The position numbers were made by a program, and so were the translations under genes. A stretch of DNA of 64,000 bases from Prevotella sp. (GTDB lineage: Bacteria > Bacteroidota > Bacteroidia > Bacteroidales > Bacteroidaceae): NCBI GenBank assembly GCA_017617615.1, contig JAFZVV010000003.1:62001-126000 (forward strand), in the 5' to 3' direction. The notes beneath the pieces are model-generated. The model worked only from the letters and a program-made list of their open reading frames with translations. It was not told the DNA's origin and did not search any database. Shown in pieces: positions 7,578 to 15,198 of the stretch; the stretch's first letter is position 1; the number at the start of each line of letters is the position of its first letter.

Positions 7578-9250
7578 CGTGCGATGAATTTCCTCCCGTG
7601 CTGTATATAGAGATGTCCCGGCAGGGTGCGTGCTACCCTCTTCCCGTCGAGGGTATGGATGGGCGAGGCGTTTGTGTCATCGACCACGACAGCGGAGATG
7701 CCCGTAGGAGTGGCTATCGACACCTTATTGAGCCGTATGCCATGACCTTGGATGACGATGCCTTTCTGTAAGATGATGGCCAGTGTCTCCTCGTTGAACG
7801 AGAACGCGGTGACATGGCTTGTGCCGCTGCCCGTGTAGTAGTAGTTACTGGGAATGAAATCGCCCGAGAAACTGCTCCCGCTCACGTTGAAGGGCACCAA
7901 TGCGCTCCAGTCGCCGTAGAATAATTGGATGTCGTCGTAGTCGGTATAGTCCTGGGTATAGGAGAGCACGAGTTTCACGTCGTTTCCCTTCCCTTCGAAC
8001 AACGATGCCGGCACGGTGAGTTGCAGTCCGTTGCCCCAGTCGAGCACGGCATCACCTTCCCAGAAGGTCACTCCCTCGCCCGTATCGTCATCGCCCTGAT
8101 ATTCCGGCTCCACATACTCCGTCCCTGCCCCTTCGGTGATACCTTTGAGGAAATAGGTGTTGCCCACTTTCATGTTCTGCCAGCGCATGAAGATACCGAA
8201 GTTCTCCGGGCCGTTGTTGAACGCGTTGTTGTCCCAGACGAAAGCAGCGAAGCCATGTTTCCGTGCCTCGCCCGTCACGCACTTCAGGTAGTATTGCATA
8301 TTCTCCTGCTGTGTCTGCTTGTCGTCGTTGGTGTAGTGGTTGGCCACGCCATACTCGCCCATGACCACGCCCAGTCCTTTCTGCATCCAGGTGTTGGTGA
8401 TGCGGTCGAAGAGGTTGGTAATGGTGCTCTCGGTGCTGCTGGCGAGGATACGCCCCTTGTCCTTGTAGGCCTCTCCCCAGTAATAATAGGTGCAGTTGCC
8501 GCAGTACTCATAGGGGTCGTAGTAGTGGAACTCCACGCTCAGCCGTCCCTCCACCTTGTCGGTGGGAATGGTGAATCCATTGAGTCCATGGTAGGGACTG
8601 CATGCGAAGGTCTGCACCACGAGGTTGCGATAGTAGTTCTTCCCTCCGGTGTCGCGTACGGCATCCACGAAAGTCTGGTTGTAACTGTTCTGCACCGCCT
8701 GTTGTTCGGCGTTGGGTGCCGACCAGTTGACGGTGGTCTCGTTCGTTCCCGCGAAAATCAGTTTCTCGCCGTAGTCACGGAAATAGGTGGCGATACATGT
8801 CCACAGCGCAGCCAGTTTGCGGTTGTTCTCCACTTGTTGGCTATAGAAGGGGTTGCGGTCGAGCCACTCCTCATGGTGTGTGTTGATGATGACATACATC
8901 CCCTCTGCGAGGGCCCAGTCAACCACCTCTTTCACCCTTGCGAGCCATGTGTCTTTGACCACCATGTTTTCGGCATCAGCCAGTTGTTCTGTCCATCTCA
9001 CGGGGATGCGGATGGCATTGAACCCCGCATCGGCCACGGCCTTGACCATTGCCTGTGTGGTCTTGGGATTTCCCCAGTTTGTCTCACCGCCGGAACTCTC
9101 GAGGGCGTTGCCGAGGTTCCATCCCATCACCACATCGCGCGTCCATTCCTGTGCATTGAGGTTCATCCCCTCGCTGTCGGGTGTCACGGTCTGCGCGCTG
9201 CCGCTAAGGGTGACGAGCGCCATCGCTGTAAGTAGAATTATCTTTTTCAT
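7574..9250 (-). CDS. Secreted GH5 endoglucanase with a C-terminal carbohydrate-binding-like domain
   Basis: 558 residues. Signal peptide MKKIILLTAMALVTLSGSAQ. The GH5 barrel spans about 25-370: GWNLGNALES (typical of subfamily 4-like enzymes), FNAIRIPVRW, INTHHEEW, acid/base Glu in AGTNET, and nucleophile Glu in VVMGEYGV. Residues about 390-510 form a beta-rich domain (FWEGDAVLDWGNGLQLTV) like a carbohydrate-binding module. The end (DGKRVARTLPGHLYIQHGRKF) resembles a type IX sorting tail. It should hydrolyse beta-1,4-glucans such as cellulose, beta-glucan or xyloglucan at the cell surface. It heads a two-gene operon with the coupled esterase. Confidence 0.9.
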   Translation of the reverse strand: MKKIILLTAMALVTLSGSAQTVTPDSEGMNLNAQEWTRDVVMGWNLGNALESSGGETNWGNPKTTQAMVKAVADAGFNAIRIPVRWTEQLADAENMVVKDTWLARVKEVVDWALAEGMYVIINTHHEEWLDRNPFYSQQVENNRKLAALWTCIATYFRDYGEKLIFAGTNETTVNWSAPNAEQQAVQNSYNQTFVDAVRDTGGKNYYRNLVVQTFACSPYHGLNGFTIPTDKVEGRLSVEFHYYDPYEYCGNCTYYYWGEAYKDKGRILASSTESTITNLFDRITNTWMQKGLGVVMGEYGVANHYTNDDKQTQQENMQYYLKCVTGEARKHGFAAFVWDNNAFNNGPENFGIFMRWQNMKVGNTYFLKGITEGAGTEYVEPEYQGDDDTGEGVTFWEGDAVLDWGNGLQLTVPASLFEGKGNDVKLVLSYTQDYTDYDDIQLFYGDWSALVPFNVSGSSFSGDFIPSNYYYTGSGTSHVTAFSFNEETLAIILQKGIVIQGHGIRLNKVSIATPTGISAVVVDDTNASPIHTLDGKRVARTLPGHLYIQHGRKFIAR

Positions 9251-9367
9251 GTTTTTGGGTTATGGTTATTATTTGTTGAAGAATGCAAAGACAGTCATTA
9301 GAGTTGATCCATCGGAGATGTTCCATTGTCTTGGCCATGGCTCCCATTTCTCCCATGGAGCTTGATG

Positions 9368-9375
9368 CAAAATTA
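9368..9375 (-). promoter_or_regulatory. -7 box for the GH5-esterase operon
   Basis: Read on the minus strand this is TAATTTTG, matching TAnnTTTG, 118 bp before the GH5 ATG. No good TTTG lies 19-20 bp upstream. Confidence 0.4.
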
Positions 9376-9505
9376 GGGATATTTTTTGAATATTGCATCA
9401 TATCAAACCTTAAAAATCAAAAAACACGCTCATGGATGAAACGATATTATTGTTGCAAACAAAAATGTTTTTCCGAATTCAAGGTGATTAATAATCAAAA
9501 ATGTG

Positions 9506-9513
9506 TATTTTTG
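9506..9513 (+). promoter_or_regulatory. -7 box for the SprT-like gene
   Basis: TATTTTTG, about 97 bp before the SprT-like ATG; no clear -33 box. Confidence 0.35.
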
Positions 9514-9610
9514 CGGTATGACCAAATCAAAAAAGTCCTTTCGTATCGGTCATGCCACAAAGGCGTAATTTCCCGGTAAGTGAGGTTGATGATTCTGAGT
9601 AACAAAAGCA

Positions 9611-10303
9611 ATGATAGCCACCATTCCATACATAGAGAAGAAATTTGAGGAGTTCAACCAACAGATATTTGCTGGTAAACTCCCCAAGATTCCCATTGTA
9701 CTCTCTGACGCAAAGTCTTTTATCGGACAGTGTGTCTGTAAGAAACGGAGGGGCAAGGATGGGAAAGTGGAGTATTATGACTTCAAACTCCGGATAAACA
9801 CCCGCTTGGATTTACCTGAAAAAGAGGTGGAAGACACACTCATCCATGAAATGATTCACTACTACATTGGGGTGAACAGACTGGAAGACATGTCTTCACA
9901 TGGCTCGCTCTTCGTTCATATCATGAATACCATCAATGAGAGATACGGACGGAACATCACGATATCCTTCAAAGGAACGAAAGAGCAAAACGAACAGCTG
10001 GTTGACAAGAAGCAGCATTACCATGTGGTTGCATTCGTAAGATTCCATGACGGGAAGACAGGAATAAAAGTGTTGCCGAGAGTGATGCCAAGCATCCTGA
10101 AATACTTTAATGTCGTTTCCACGGCAAAAGGGGTAGTGTCGGTCTCCCTTTATATGAGCAACGACATATTCTTCAATCGCTTTCCCAACTCTTCTGCACT
10201 CAAAGTACATTATCTGGATGAAGAAGAGATTCTCGGACATTTGAAAGACGCCGAATATTTAGCCTGCGATGGTAAAAGCATCACAAGGAAAAGGCAAGCA
10301 TAA
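9611..10303 (+). CDS. SprT-like zinc metallopeptidase domain protein
   Basis: 230 residues. The zinc site HEMIHYY (residues about 81-87) is the HExxH motif of SprT-like proteases, placed after an N-terminal segment (FEEFNQQIFAGKLPKIPIVLSDAK) that matches the family's start. A second His (SSHGSLF) follows at the right distance to be the third ligand. The C-terminal third (HYHVVAFVRFHDGKTGIKVLPRV) is beta-rich. Eukaryotic SPRTN cleaves DNA-protein crosslinks; the bacterial role is not settled. Its base composition is visibly more AT-rich than the GH5 and GH2 genes on both sides, which may reflect a later arrival. Monocistronic, converging on the GH2 gene. Confidence 0.85.
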   Translation: MIATIPYIEKKFEEFNQQIFAGKLPKIPIVLSDAKSFIGQCVCKKRRGKDGKVEYYDFKLRINTRLDLPEKEVEDTLIHEMIHYYIGVNRLEDMSSHGSLFVHIMNTINERYGRNITISFKGTKEQNEQLVDKKQHYHVVAFVRFHDGKTGIKVLPRVMPSILKYFNVVSTAKGVVSVSLYMSNDIFFNRFPNSSALKVHYLDEEEILGHLKDAEYLACDGKSITRKRQA

Positions 10304-10336
10304 AGAAACACAGGAAACTTTCTTCGGGACATTCCG

Positions 10337-12124
10337 TTACTTCTTCTCATACCATGCCTTGAGGACATAGAAGGCGAGTTTTTTCTCACCGTTGTCGGAG
10401 AAGAGGCCCTTGCGGTTGTAGTAGTCCTGGACACCGTTGAGTACACGCCGTGGCGAGCGGAAGTCCTTCAGAATCCATGGCGTGGTGCCTGCGAGTCCCT
10501 CGATTTTGTCGAGCATGGCGGTATTCTCGCGATAGAGGTTCTCCTGGAACTCCTCTGTCCAGCGTTGGTTTTTCGCTCCGTGGAGCCCATATTTCGCTCC
10601 TCCGCCGAACTCGCTCACGATGACGGGCTTGTCGTAGGGAATTTCCCACGTCATCTTCGCCGCGTCGTTCACGTCGCGGTACCATCCTATATACTGGTTG
10701 AAACTGATGACATCGACGAACTCGTGCATGTTGTCGTTGAGGCGGTTGTGGAAATTCGATGCCGAGGTTACCTCCATCGCCATGCTGATAAGGCGGGTGG
10801 AGTCGGCGGCCTTGGCCTGTCGTGCCAGTCGGCTGAGGAACGCCTCACGCTCCATGCCATGCGGTGTCTCGTTGGCGATGGACCAGATGATGACATTGGC
10901 GCGGTTGATGTCGCGCTGAATCATGTCGCGCAGCTGCTGGCTGGCATTGGCAAAGGTTTTGTCATTGGTCCATGAGATGGTCCAGTAGACCGGGATTTCC
11001 GACCACACCATGATGCCCATGCGCTCGGCCTCGCGCACCATGAACTCATTATGTGGATAGTGGGCCAAGCGCACGAAATTGCACCCCAGTTGTTTCGCCC
11101 ATCCGAGGAGCGTGCGGGCATCCTCGGCGGAGTTGGCGCGCCCGCCACCGAAAGGTTTCTCCTCGTGCATGGAGATGCCCTTGAGGAAGATGGGACTGCC
11201 ATTGAGGAGAATCTGCTTGCCACGCGTCTCGATGGTGCGGAAGCCCACCTCGTCGCGGAGCGTGGTGGCGCCCATCGCTATCTCCACTGGGTAGAGTTTC
11301 GGCGTTTCGGGCGACCACAACTGCGGCTTTGCCTTGAAGAACACGGTAGCCGTGCCGTCGGCAGCGGTCGTGACGGTCTTCTTGATTTTCAATTCGGGGA
11401 TGCGCAGCGTCACGTCGTGCCCTGCCTCTGCTTTGTTAAGTTTCACGGAGAATGCCACCCGACGTCCTTCGAGGCTGACAAGTTGCAGGCGGTAGTTCTC
11501 GACATACACCGGTTCGACATCGACGAGGAGCACGTCGCGGGTGATACCCCCGTAGTTCCACCAGTCGAAAATCTGTGTGGGGACGTTGTCGGCATGGCGC
11601 TTGTTGTCGACCATCACGATGACCACGTTCTCGCCATCGCGCAGCTGTTCGGTGACATCGAGGTTGAAGGGCGTGAATCCTCCGACGTGTCTTCCCACCT
11701 TCTCGCCGTTGACGTAGACGATGGCCTCGTAGTTCACCGCCCCGAAATAGAGCACCGCGCGGTGGTCCTCTACGGGATGCCAGTTGAACGAGCGCTTAAA
11801 CCATACCGTGCCCTCATAGAAGAAGAGGCGCTCGTCGCGCGTGTTCCAGTCGGACGGGATGGTCATCGTGGGTGCTGCGTCGAAGTCGTATTCAATCAGG
11901 TCTTCGGGACGGCTGGGTTTCGCGTTCTTGAAGAACCCCCACTGCAGCGGGTCCATGCGGTAGCCATAGTAGCCGCACTCCTGCACGTCGACGATATAGT
12001 TCCATTCGCCGTTGAGCGAGATGGCCTGACGGTTATACACATTTCCCAACAGGGGGATTTCACGGGCCTGTGAGAGCGATGCCACGGCCACCAGCATGAT
12101 GAGGAAACAGAAAAGCCTGCGCAT
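10337..12124 (-). CDS. Secreted GH2 glycosidase (beta-galactosidase/beta-glucuronidase type)
   Basis: The frame is open to 12199, but the ATG at 12124 gives a signal peptide (MRRLFCFLIMLVAVASLSQA) and lies downstream of the promoter, so the product is about 595 residues. An N-terminal jelly-roll (ISLNGEWNYIVD, FYEGTVWFKRSF), an Ig-like domain and a TIM barrel are in the GH2 order. Catalytic acid/base: Glu in IWSIANETPHG. Nucleophile: Glu in IVSEFGGGA. The length is near that of beta-glucuronidase (about 600) and much shorter than LacZ. Sugar specificity cannot be read from the sequence. Single-gene unit, divergent from the small membrane protein at 12253. Confidence 0.9.
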   Translation of the reverse strand: MRRLFCFLIMLVAVASLSQAREIPLLGNVYNRQAISLNGEWNYIVDVQECGYYGYRMDPLQWGFFKNAKPSRPEDLIEYDFDAAPTMTIPSDWNTRDERLFFYEGTVWFKRSFNWHPVEDHRAVLYFGAVNYEAIVYVNGEKVGRHVGGFTPFNLDVTEQLRDGENVVIVMVDNKRHADNVPTQIFDWWNYGGITRDVLLVDVEPVYVENYRLQLVSLEGRRVAFSVKLNKAEAGHDVTLRIPELKIKKTVTTAADGTATVFFKAKPQLWSPETPKLYPVEIAMGATTLRDEVGFRTIETRGKQILLNGSPIFLKGISMHEEKPFGGGRANSAEDARTLLGWAKQLGCNFVRLAHYPHNEFMVREAERMGIMVWSEIPVYWTISWTNDKTFANASQQLRDMIQRDINRANVIIWSIANETPHGMEREAFLSRLARQAKAADSTRLISMAMEVTSASNFHNRLNDNMHEFVDVISFNQYIGWYRDVNDAAKMTWEIPYDKPVIVSEFGGGAKYGLHGAKNQRWTEEFQENLYRENTAMLDKIEGLAGTTPWILKDFRSPRRVLNGVQDYYNRKGLFSDNGEKKLAFYVLKAWYEKK

Positions 12125-12161
12125 AATAAGGGTAAGGTTGGATGGAGGTATGTAGTTTTGG

Positions 12162-12193
12162 CAAAGATAGAGAAAATTTCCTGAACAAGCAAA
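12162..12193 (-). promoter_or_regulatory. Promoter of the GH2 gene
   Basis: On the minus strand: TTTG (12190-12193), 20 bp, then TATCTTTG (12162-12169). Both boxes fit the Bacteroidota consensus. The ATG is about 37 bp downstream. Confidence 0.68.
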
Positions 12194-12208
12194 AACCATG
12201 GGTTTTGT

Positions 12209-12239
12209 TTTGTAATTTGCTCAGTTAATCGTACCTTCG
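12209..12239 (+). promoter_or_regulatory. Promoter of the metal-uptake-like gene pair
   Basis: TTTG (12209-12212), 19 bp, TACCTTCG (12232-12239), one mismatch to TAnnTTTG. The -7 box runs into CTTCGCGGCG, the same word that follows the degenerate promoter before rlmN. Start codons lie 13-16 bp further on. Confidence 0.62.
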
Positions 12240-12252
12240 CGGCGTGAAAGGA

Positions 12253-12588
12253 ATGATGACGCGACGGAAATGGTATGCGCGGCTGCTTCTGGCCGTGTTT
12301 GTGCCGATGCTGCTGCTCTCGCTGGTGCATGTGCACGAGGGAATGGCAGAAGAGGCGGCATGTGCCGACTGCGCCCACCACGTACACCACAGTCATCTGG
12401 CGTCTGCCGACTTCTGCGTAGACAGTTGTGTGCTGTGCCAGATGCTGAGTCTTCCTTTCGTTGCTGCCATCTTGTTGTCGGTAATCCTTTTCTCTACCAC
12501 AGGCAAGGTCATGCCTTTACAGGTGACCGCCTTCCTGGCCAACGGATATACGGGCAACAAGAGTTGTCGTGCCCCCCCTTGTCTTTGA
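12253..12588 (+). CDS. Small His/Cys-rich membrane protein next to a TonB receptor
   Basis: About 111 residues (the frame can begin with GTG at 12244, but the transcription start predicted from the promoter falls about there, so ATG 12253 or 12256 is preferred). Two hydrophobic segments (LLLAVFVPMLLLSLV; FVAAILLSVILFS) flank a stretch that is dense in His and Cys: VHVHEG, CADCAHHVHHSH, DFCVDSCVLCQ. I do not recognise a named family. The likely topology puts the His/Cys stretch outside the cytoplasm, suggesting metal binding. It precedes a TonB receptor with a His-rich loop and probably shares its transcript, so a metal-handling role is inferred. Confidence 0.68.
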   Translation: MMTRRKWYARLLLAVFVPMLLLSLVHVHEGMAEEAACADCAHHVHHSHLASADFCVDSCVLCQMLSLPFVAAILLSVILFSTTGKVMPLQVTAFLANGYTGNKSCRAPPCL

Positions 12589-12726
12589 TGGCATTCGCCT
12601 GATATTCACCCCTATACATTTTATTCCCCACAATCTTTTTGAGGGGTAGAACCACTGTCAGACCATGCCAGTGGAATTGTTGGTATCAACCATCGTACAA
12701 AAAACCATCAAAAAAAGACAACACCA

Positions 12727-15075
12727 ATGACAACCATCATATTCATGCTGCTATTGGCATTCACCCCGTTGTGTGCCATGGCAGAAACACCCATCCAACC
12801 ATCCTCACTCAGCGGCAAGGTGACCGATGCCGTGGACAGCGAGCCGCTGATTGGCGTGACCCTCTACATCGCCGAATTGAATCAGACCACCATCACCGAC
12901 ATCAACGGGCATTACCATTTCGAGTCGCTGCCCCAGAAGACCGTGACGCTGCAGGTGAGTTACGTGGGGCACCAGACCATCATCAAGGAAGTGGACCTGG
13001 CCCGTACACGACAACTCGACTTCGTGATGAAAGAGAGCAATGCCATGATCAACGAGGTGGTGGTGACGGGCATCACTGGCGGTCAGTTGCTGAAAGACTC
13101 GCCCACCCCTGTGGCCATCGTTGCCCAGCGTGACCTGCTCAACACCTCGTCGACGAATATCATCGACGCCATCGCCCGCCGTCCCGGCATGGCCCAGGTG
13201 ACCACCGGCAGCGGCATATCGAAGCCCGTGATACGCGGTCTGGGCTACAACCGCATCGTGACCGTGGCCGACGGCATCCGTCAGGAAGGTCAGCAATGGG
13301 GTGACGAGCACGGCATAGAACTCGATGCGCAGAACGTGAACAGCATCGAGATACTGAAAGGTCCTGCCTCGCTCACCTACGGTTCCGATGCCATGGCCGG
13401 CGTAGTGATTTTCCATAGCCGACCCGCATTGCCCAACGGACAGATACGCGGGTCGGTATCCACCGAATACCAGACGAACAACGGCCTGTGGGGCTACTCG
13501 CTGAACATGGGCGGCAACCAGAAAGGCGTGGTGTGGGACACCCGTTTCAGCCAGAAGGCAGCCCATGCCTACAAGAACAAGCGCGACGGCTACGTGCTCG
13601 GCACGCAGTTTGCCGAACGTGCCCTCAGCGGCATGGTGGGTGTGAACCGTCGCTGGGGATTCAGTCACCTTCAGTTGAGTTACTATCACCTCATTCCCAC
13701 GATGACCGAAGGCGAGCGCGACGAGACGGGTGCTTTCGTGAAGCCCGTGCTCATCGATGGTGAAGAAGACGAGGCAGTGGCCACCCACCACGACCTGACC
13801 ACCTACCACCACGGCTTCCCCTACCAGCATGTGCGCCATTACAAGGCGACGCTCGACAACTCCGTCTACATCGGTGCGGGAACACTGAAGATGCTGGTGG
13901 GCTACCAGAACAACCGACGGCAAGAGTTTGAAGAACTGGAAACACCTGACGAGAGCGGGCTCGACTTCGTGCTGCATACCTTGAGTTACGACATGCGCTA
14001 TGCCTTGCAGAACGCCAGCGGACTGAAGGTGAACGCCGGCATCGCCGGGATGTACCAACGGTCGCTCAACAAGGGCGAGGAAGTGCTCATCCCTGCCTAT
14101 GCCCTCAACGACCTCGGCGCATACGTCACCACGGGATACAAGAACAACGGATGGAGCATGAGCGGCGGACTGCGCGCCGACGTGCGCCACGTGCACGCTT
14201 TCGCCCTGGAAGACCGCTTCGAACGTTTCTCGCGCACCTTCCGCGCGGTGACCGGCAGCGTGGGCGTGGTGAGGGAACTGGGCAGCAACATGCACGTGAA
14301 ACTGAACGTGGCTCGGGGATTCCGTGCGCCCAACCTGAGTGAACTGGGGTCGAACGGCGAGCACGAGGGTACCTTCCGCTATGAGGTAGGCAATGCCGAC
14401 CTGCGGCCAGAATACAGTTGGCAGGCTGACCTGGGATGGGACTTCACCTCGCCCGTGGTGTCGATGCAAGTGGCGCTGTTCGCCAACTTCATCGACAACT
14501 ACATCTTCGCGAGCCGACAGGCCGGCGTGGAGACCGAAGGACTGCCCACATACCGATTCACCCAGGGCGATGCCCGACTGCTTGGCGGCGAGGCCACCAT
14601 AGACTTCCACCCCGTGGAGCGCCTGCACTTCGAGAACTGCCTGTCGCTGGTGGATGCCCGCCAGCGAAACCAGCCCGCCGACCGCCGTTTCCTGCCACGC
14701 ACGCCTGCCACCCGCTGGGTGTCGGAACTGAGCTATGACCTGGTGCGCGACGGACGCGTGCTCAACAACACCTTCGTGAAGATAGGAATGGAGTGCACCC
14801 TGAGTCAGGACCATGCCTACACCGCCGACGACACGGAGACCACCACCCCCTCGTATACCCTGCTCAACCTCTCCGTGGGCACTGACATCCTGTGGCACCA
14901 CCGCAATCTGTGCTCGCTGAGCCTGAATGCCGACAACCTGACCGACCGTGCCTACCAGAGTCACCTCAGCCGACTGAAATACGCTGCGGTGAACCCCGTG
15001 ACAGGGCGTCAGGGCATCTGCAACATGGGGCGCAACTTCTCGCTGAAAGTAGTAGTGCCGATTGTAGTGAGATAA
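12727..15075 (+). CDS. TonB-dependent outer-membrane receptor, ZnuD-like, probable metal uptake
   Basis: 782 residues with signal peptide MTTIIFMLLLAFTPLCAMA. A carboxypeptidase-regulatory-like domain (LSGKVTDAVDSEPLIGVTLY, about 30-110) precedes the plug (NEVVVTGITGG; PVIRGLGYNRIVTVADGIR; SIEILKGPASLTYGSDAMAG) and a beta-barrel that ends in aromatic or hydrophobic residues. An extracellular-loop segment near 345-372 is rich in His (THHDLTTYHHGFPYQHVRHY), as in ZnuD zinc receptors. Plug and barrel resemble the single-component (non-SusC) receptors for metals and haem. Zinc is my best guess; iron, copper or haem remain possible. Probably cotranscribed with the His/Cys-rich protein 138 bp upstream. 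Confidence 0.82.
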   Translation: MTTIIFMLLLAFTPLCAMAETPIQPSSLSGKVTDAVDSEPLIGVTLYIAELNQTTITDINGHYHFESLPQKTVTLQVSYVGHQTIIKEVDLARTRQLDFVMKESNAMINEVVVTGITGGQLLKDSPTPVAIVAQRDLLNTSSTNIIDAIARRPGMAQVTTGSGISKPVIRGLGYNRIVTVADGIRQEGQQWGDEHGIELDAQNVNSIEILKGPASLTYGSDAMAGVVIFHSRPALPNGQIRGSVSTEYQTNNGLWGYSLNMGGNQKGVVWDTRFSQKAAHAYKNKRDGYVLGTQFAERALSGMVGVNRRWGFSHLQLSYYHLIPTMTEGERDETGAFVKPVLIDGEEDEAVATHHDLTTYHHGFPYQHVRHYKATLDNSVYIGAGTLKMLVGYQNNRRQEFEELETPDESGLDFVLHTLSYDMRYALQNASGLKVNAGIAGMYQRSLNKGEEVLIPAYALNDLGAYVTTGYKNNGWSMSGGLRADVRHVHAFALEDRFERFSRTFRAVTGSVGVVRELGSNMHVKLNVARGFRAPNLSELGSNGEHEGTFRYEVGNADLRPEYSWQADLGWDFTSPVVSMQVALFANFIDNYIFASRQAGVETEGLPTYRFTQGDARLLGGEATIDFHPVERLHFENCLSLVDARQRNQPADRRFLPRTPATRWVSELSYDLVRDGRVLNNTFVKIGMECTLSQDHAYTADDTETTTPSYTLLNLSVGTDILWHHRNLCSLSLNADNLTDRAYQSHLSRLKYAAVNPVTGRQGICNMGRNFSLKVVVPIVVR

Positions 15076-15096
15076 ATTGAATTTGTAAAATAAGAA

Positions 15097-15136
15097 AAGA
15101 ACCCCAAAAGTCTTTTGCCAGACTTTTGGGGTTCTT
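15097..15136. terminator. Bidirectional terminator between the TonB receptor and subtilase genes
   Basis: Stem AAGAACCCCAAAAGTC / GACTTTTGGGGTTCTT with an eight-base loop, located between convergent genes. The sequence is symmetrical enough to work on both strands. Confidence 0.82.
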
Positions 15137-15198
15137 GATGTGTTGATATGCCCCATGTGGGGACATTGTTGTTACAGCCTAAAAGAATGGGAATGAGG

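Larger units (their letters stand above)
9251..9610. other. Divergent intergenic region between GH5 and SprT genes
   Basis: 360 bp, AT-rich in the middle. It holds one -7 box on each strand (9368-9375 minus, 9506-9513 plus). On the plus strand a 16-codon frame (9518-9568, beginning MTKSKKSFRIGH) lies directly after the plus -7 box and could be a short leader peptide; nothing else supports it. No other gene is seen. Confidence 0.5.

Noticed and set aside
9518..9568. 16-codon frame after the SprT-like gene's -7 box
   Set aside because: Kept only as a remark: such short frames arise by chance and there is no attenuator hairpin pair after it.
9283..9579. 98-residue plus-strand frame before the SprT-like gene
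   Set aside because: It runs through both promoters of the divergent region and has no recognisable features.
12651..12672. Small hairpin CCACTG...CAGTGG before the TonB receptor as a riboswitch or metal-responsive site
   Set aside because: A 6-bp stem alone is too weak, and no known riboswitch core surrounds it.
12805..15156. 783-residue minus-strand frame opposite the TonB receptor
   Set aside because: Complete overlap with a well-supported receptor gene; low-quality His/Val-rich composition.
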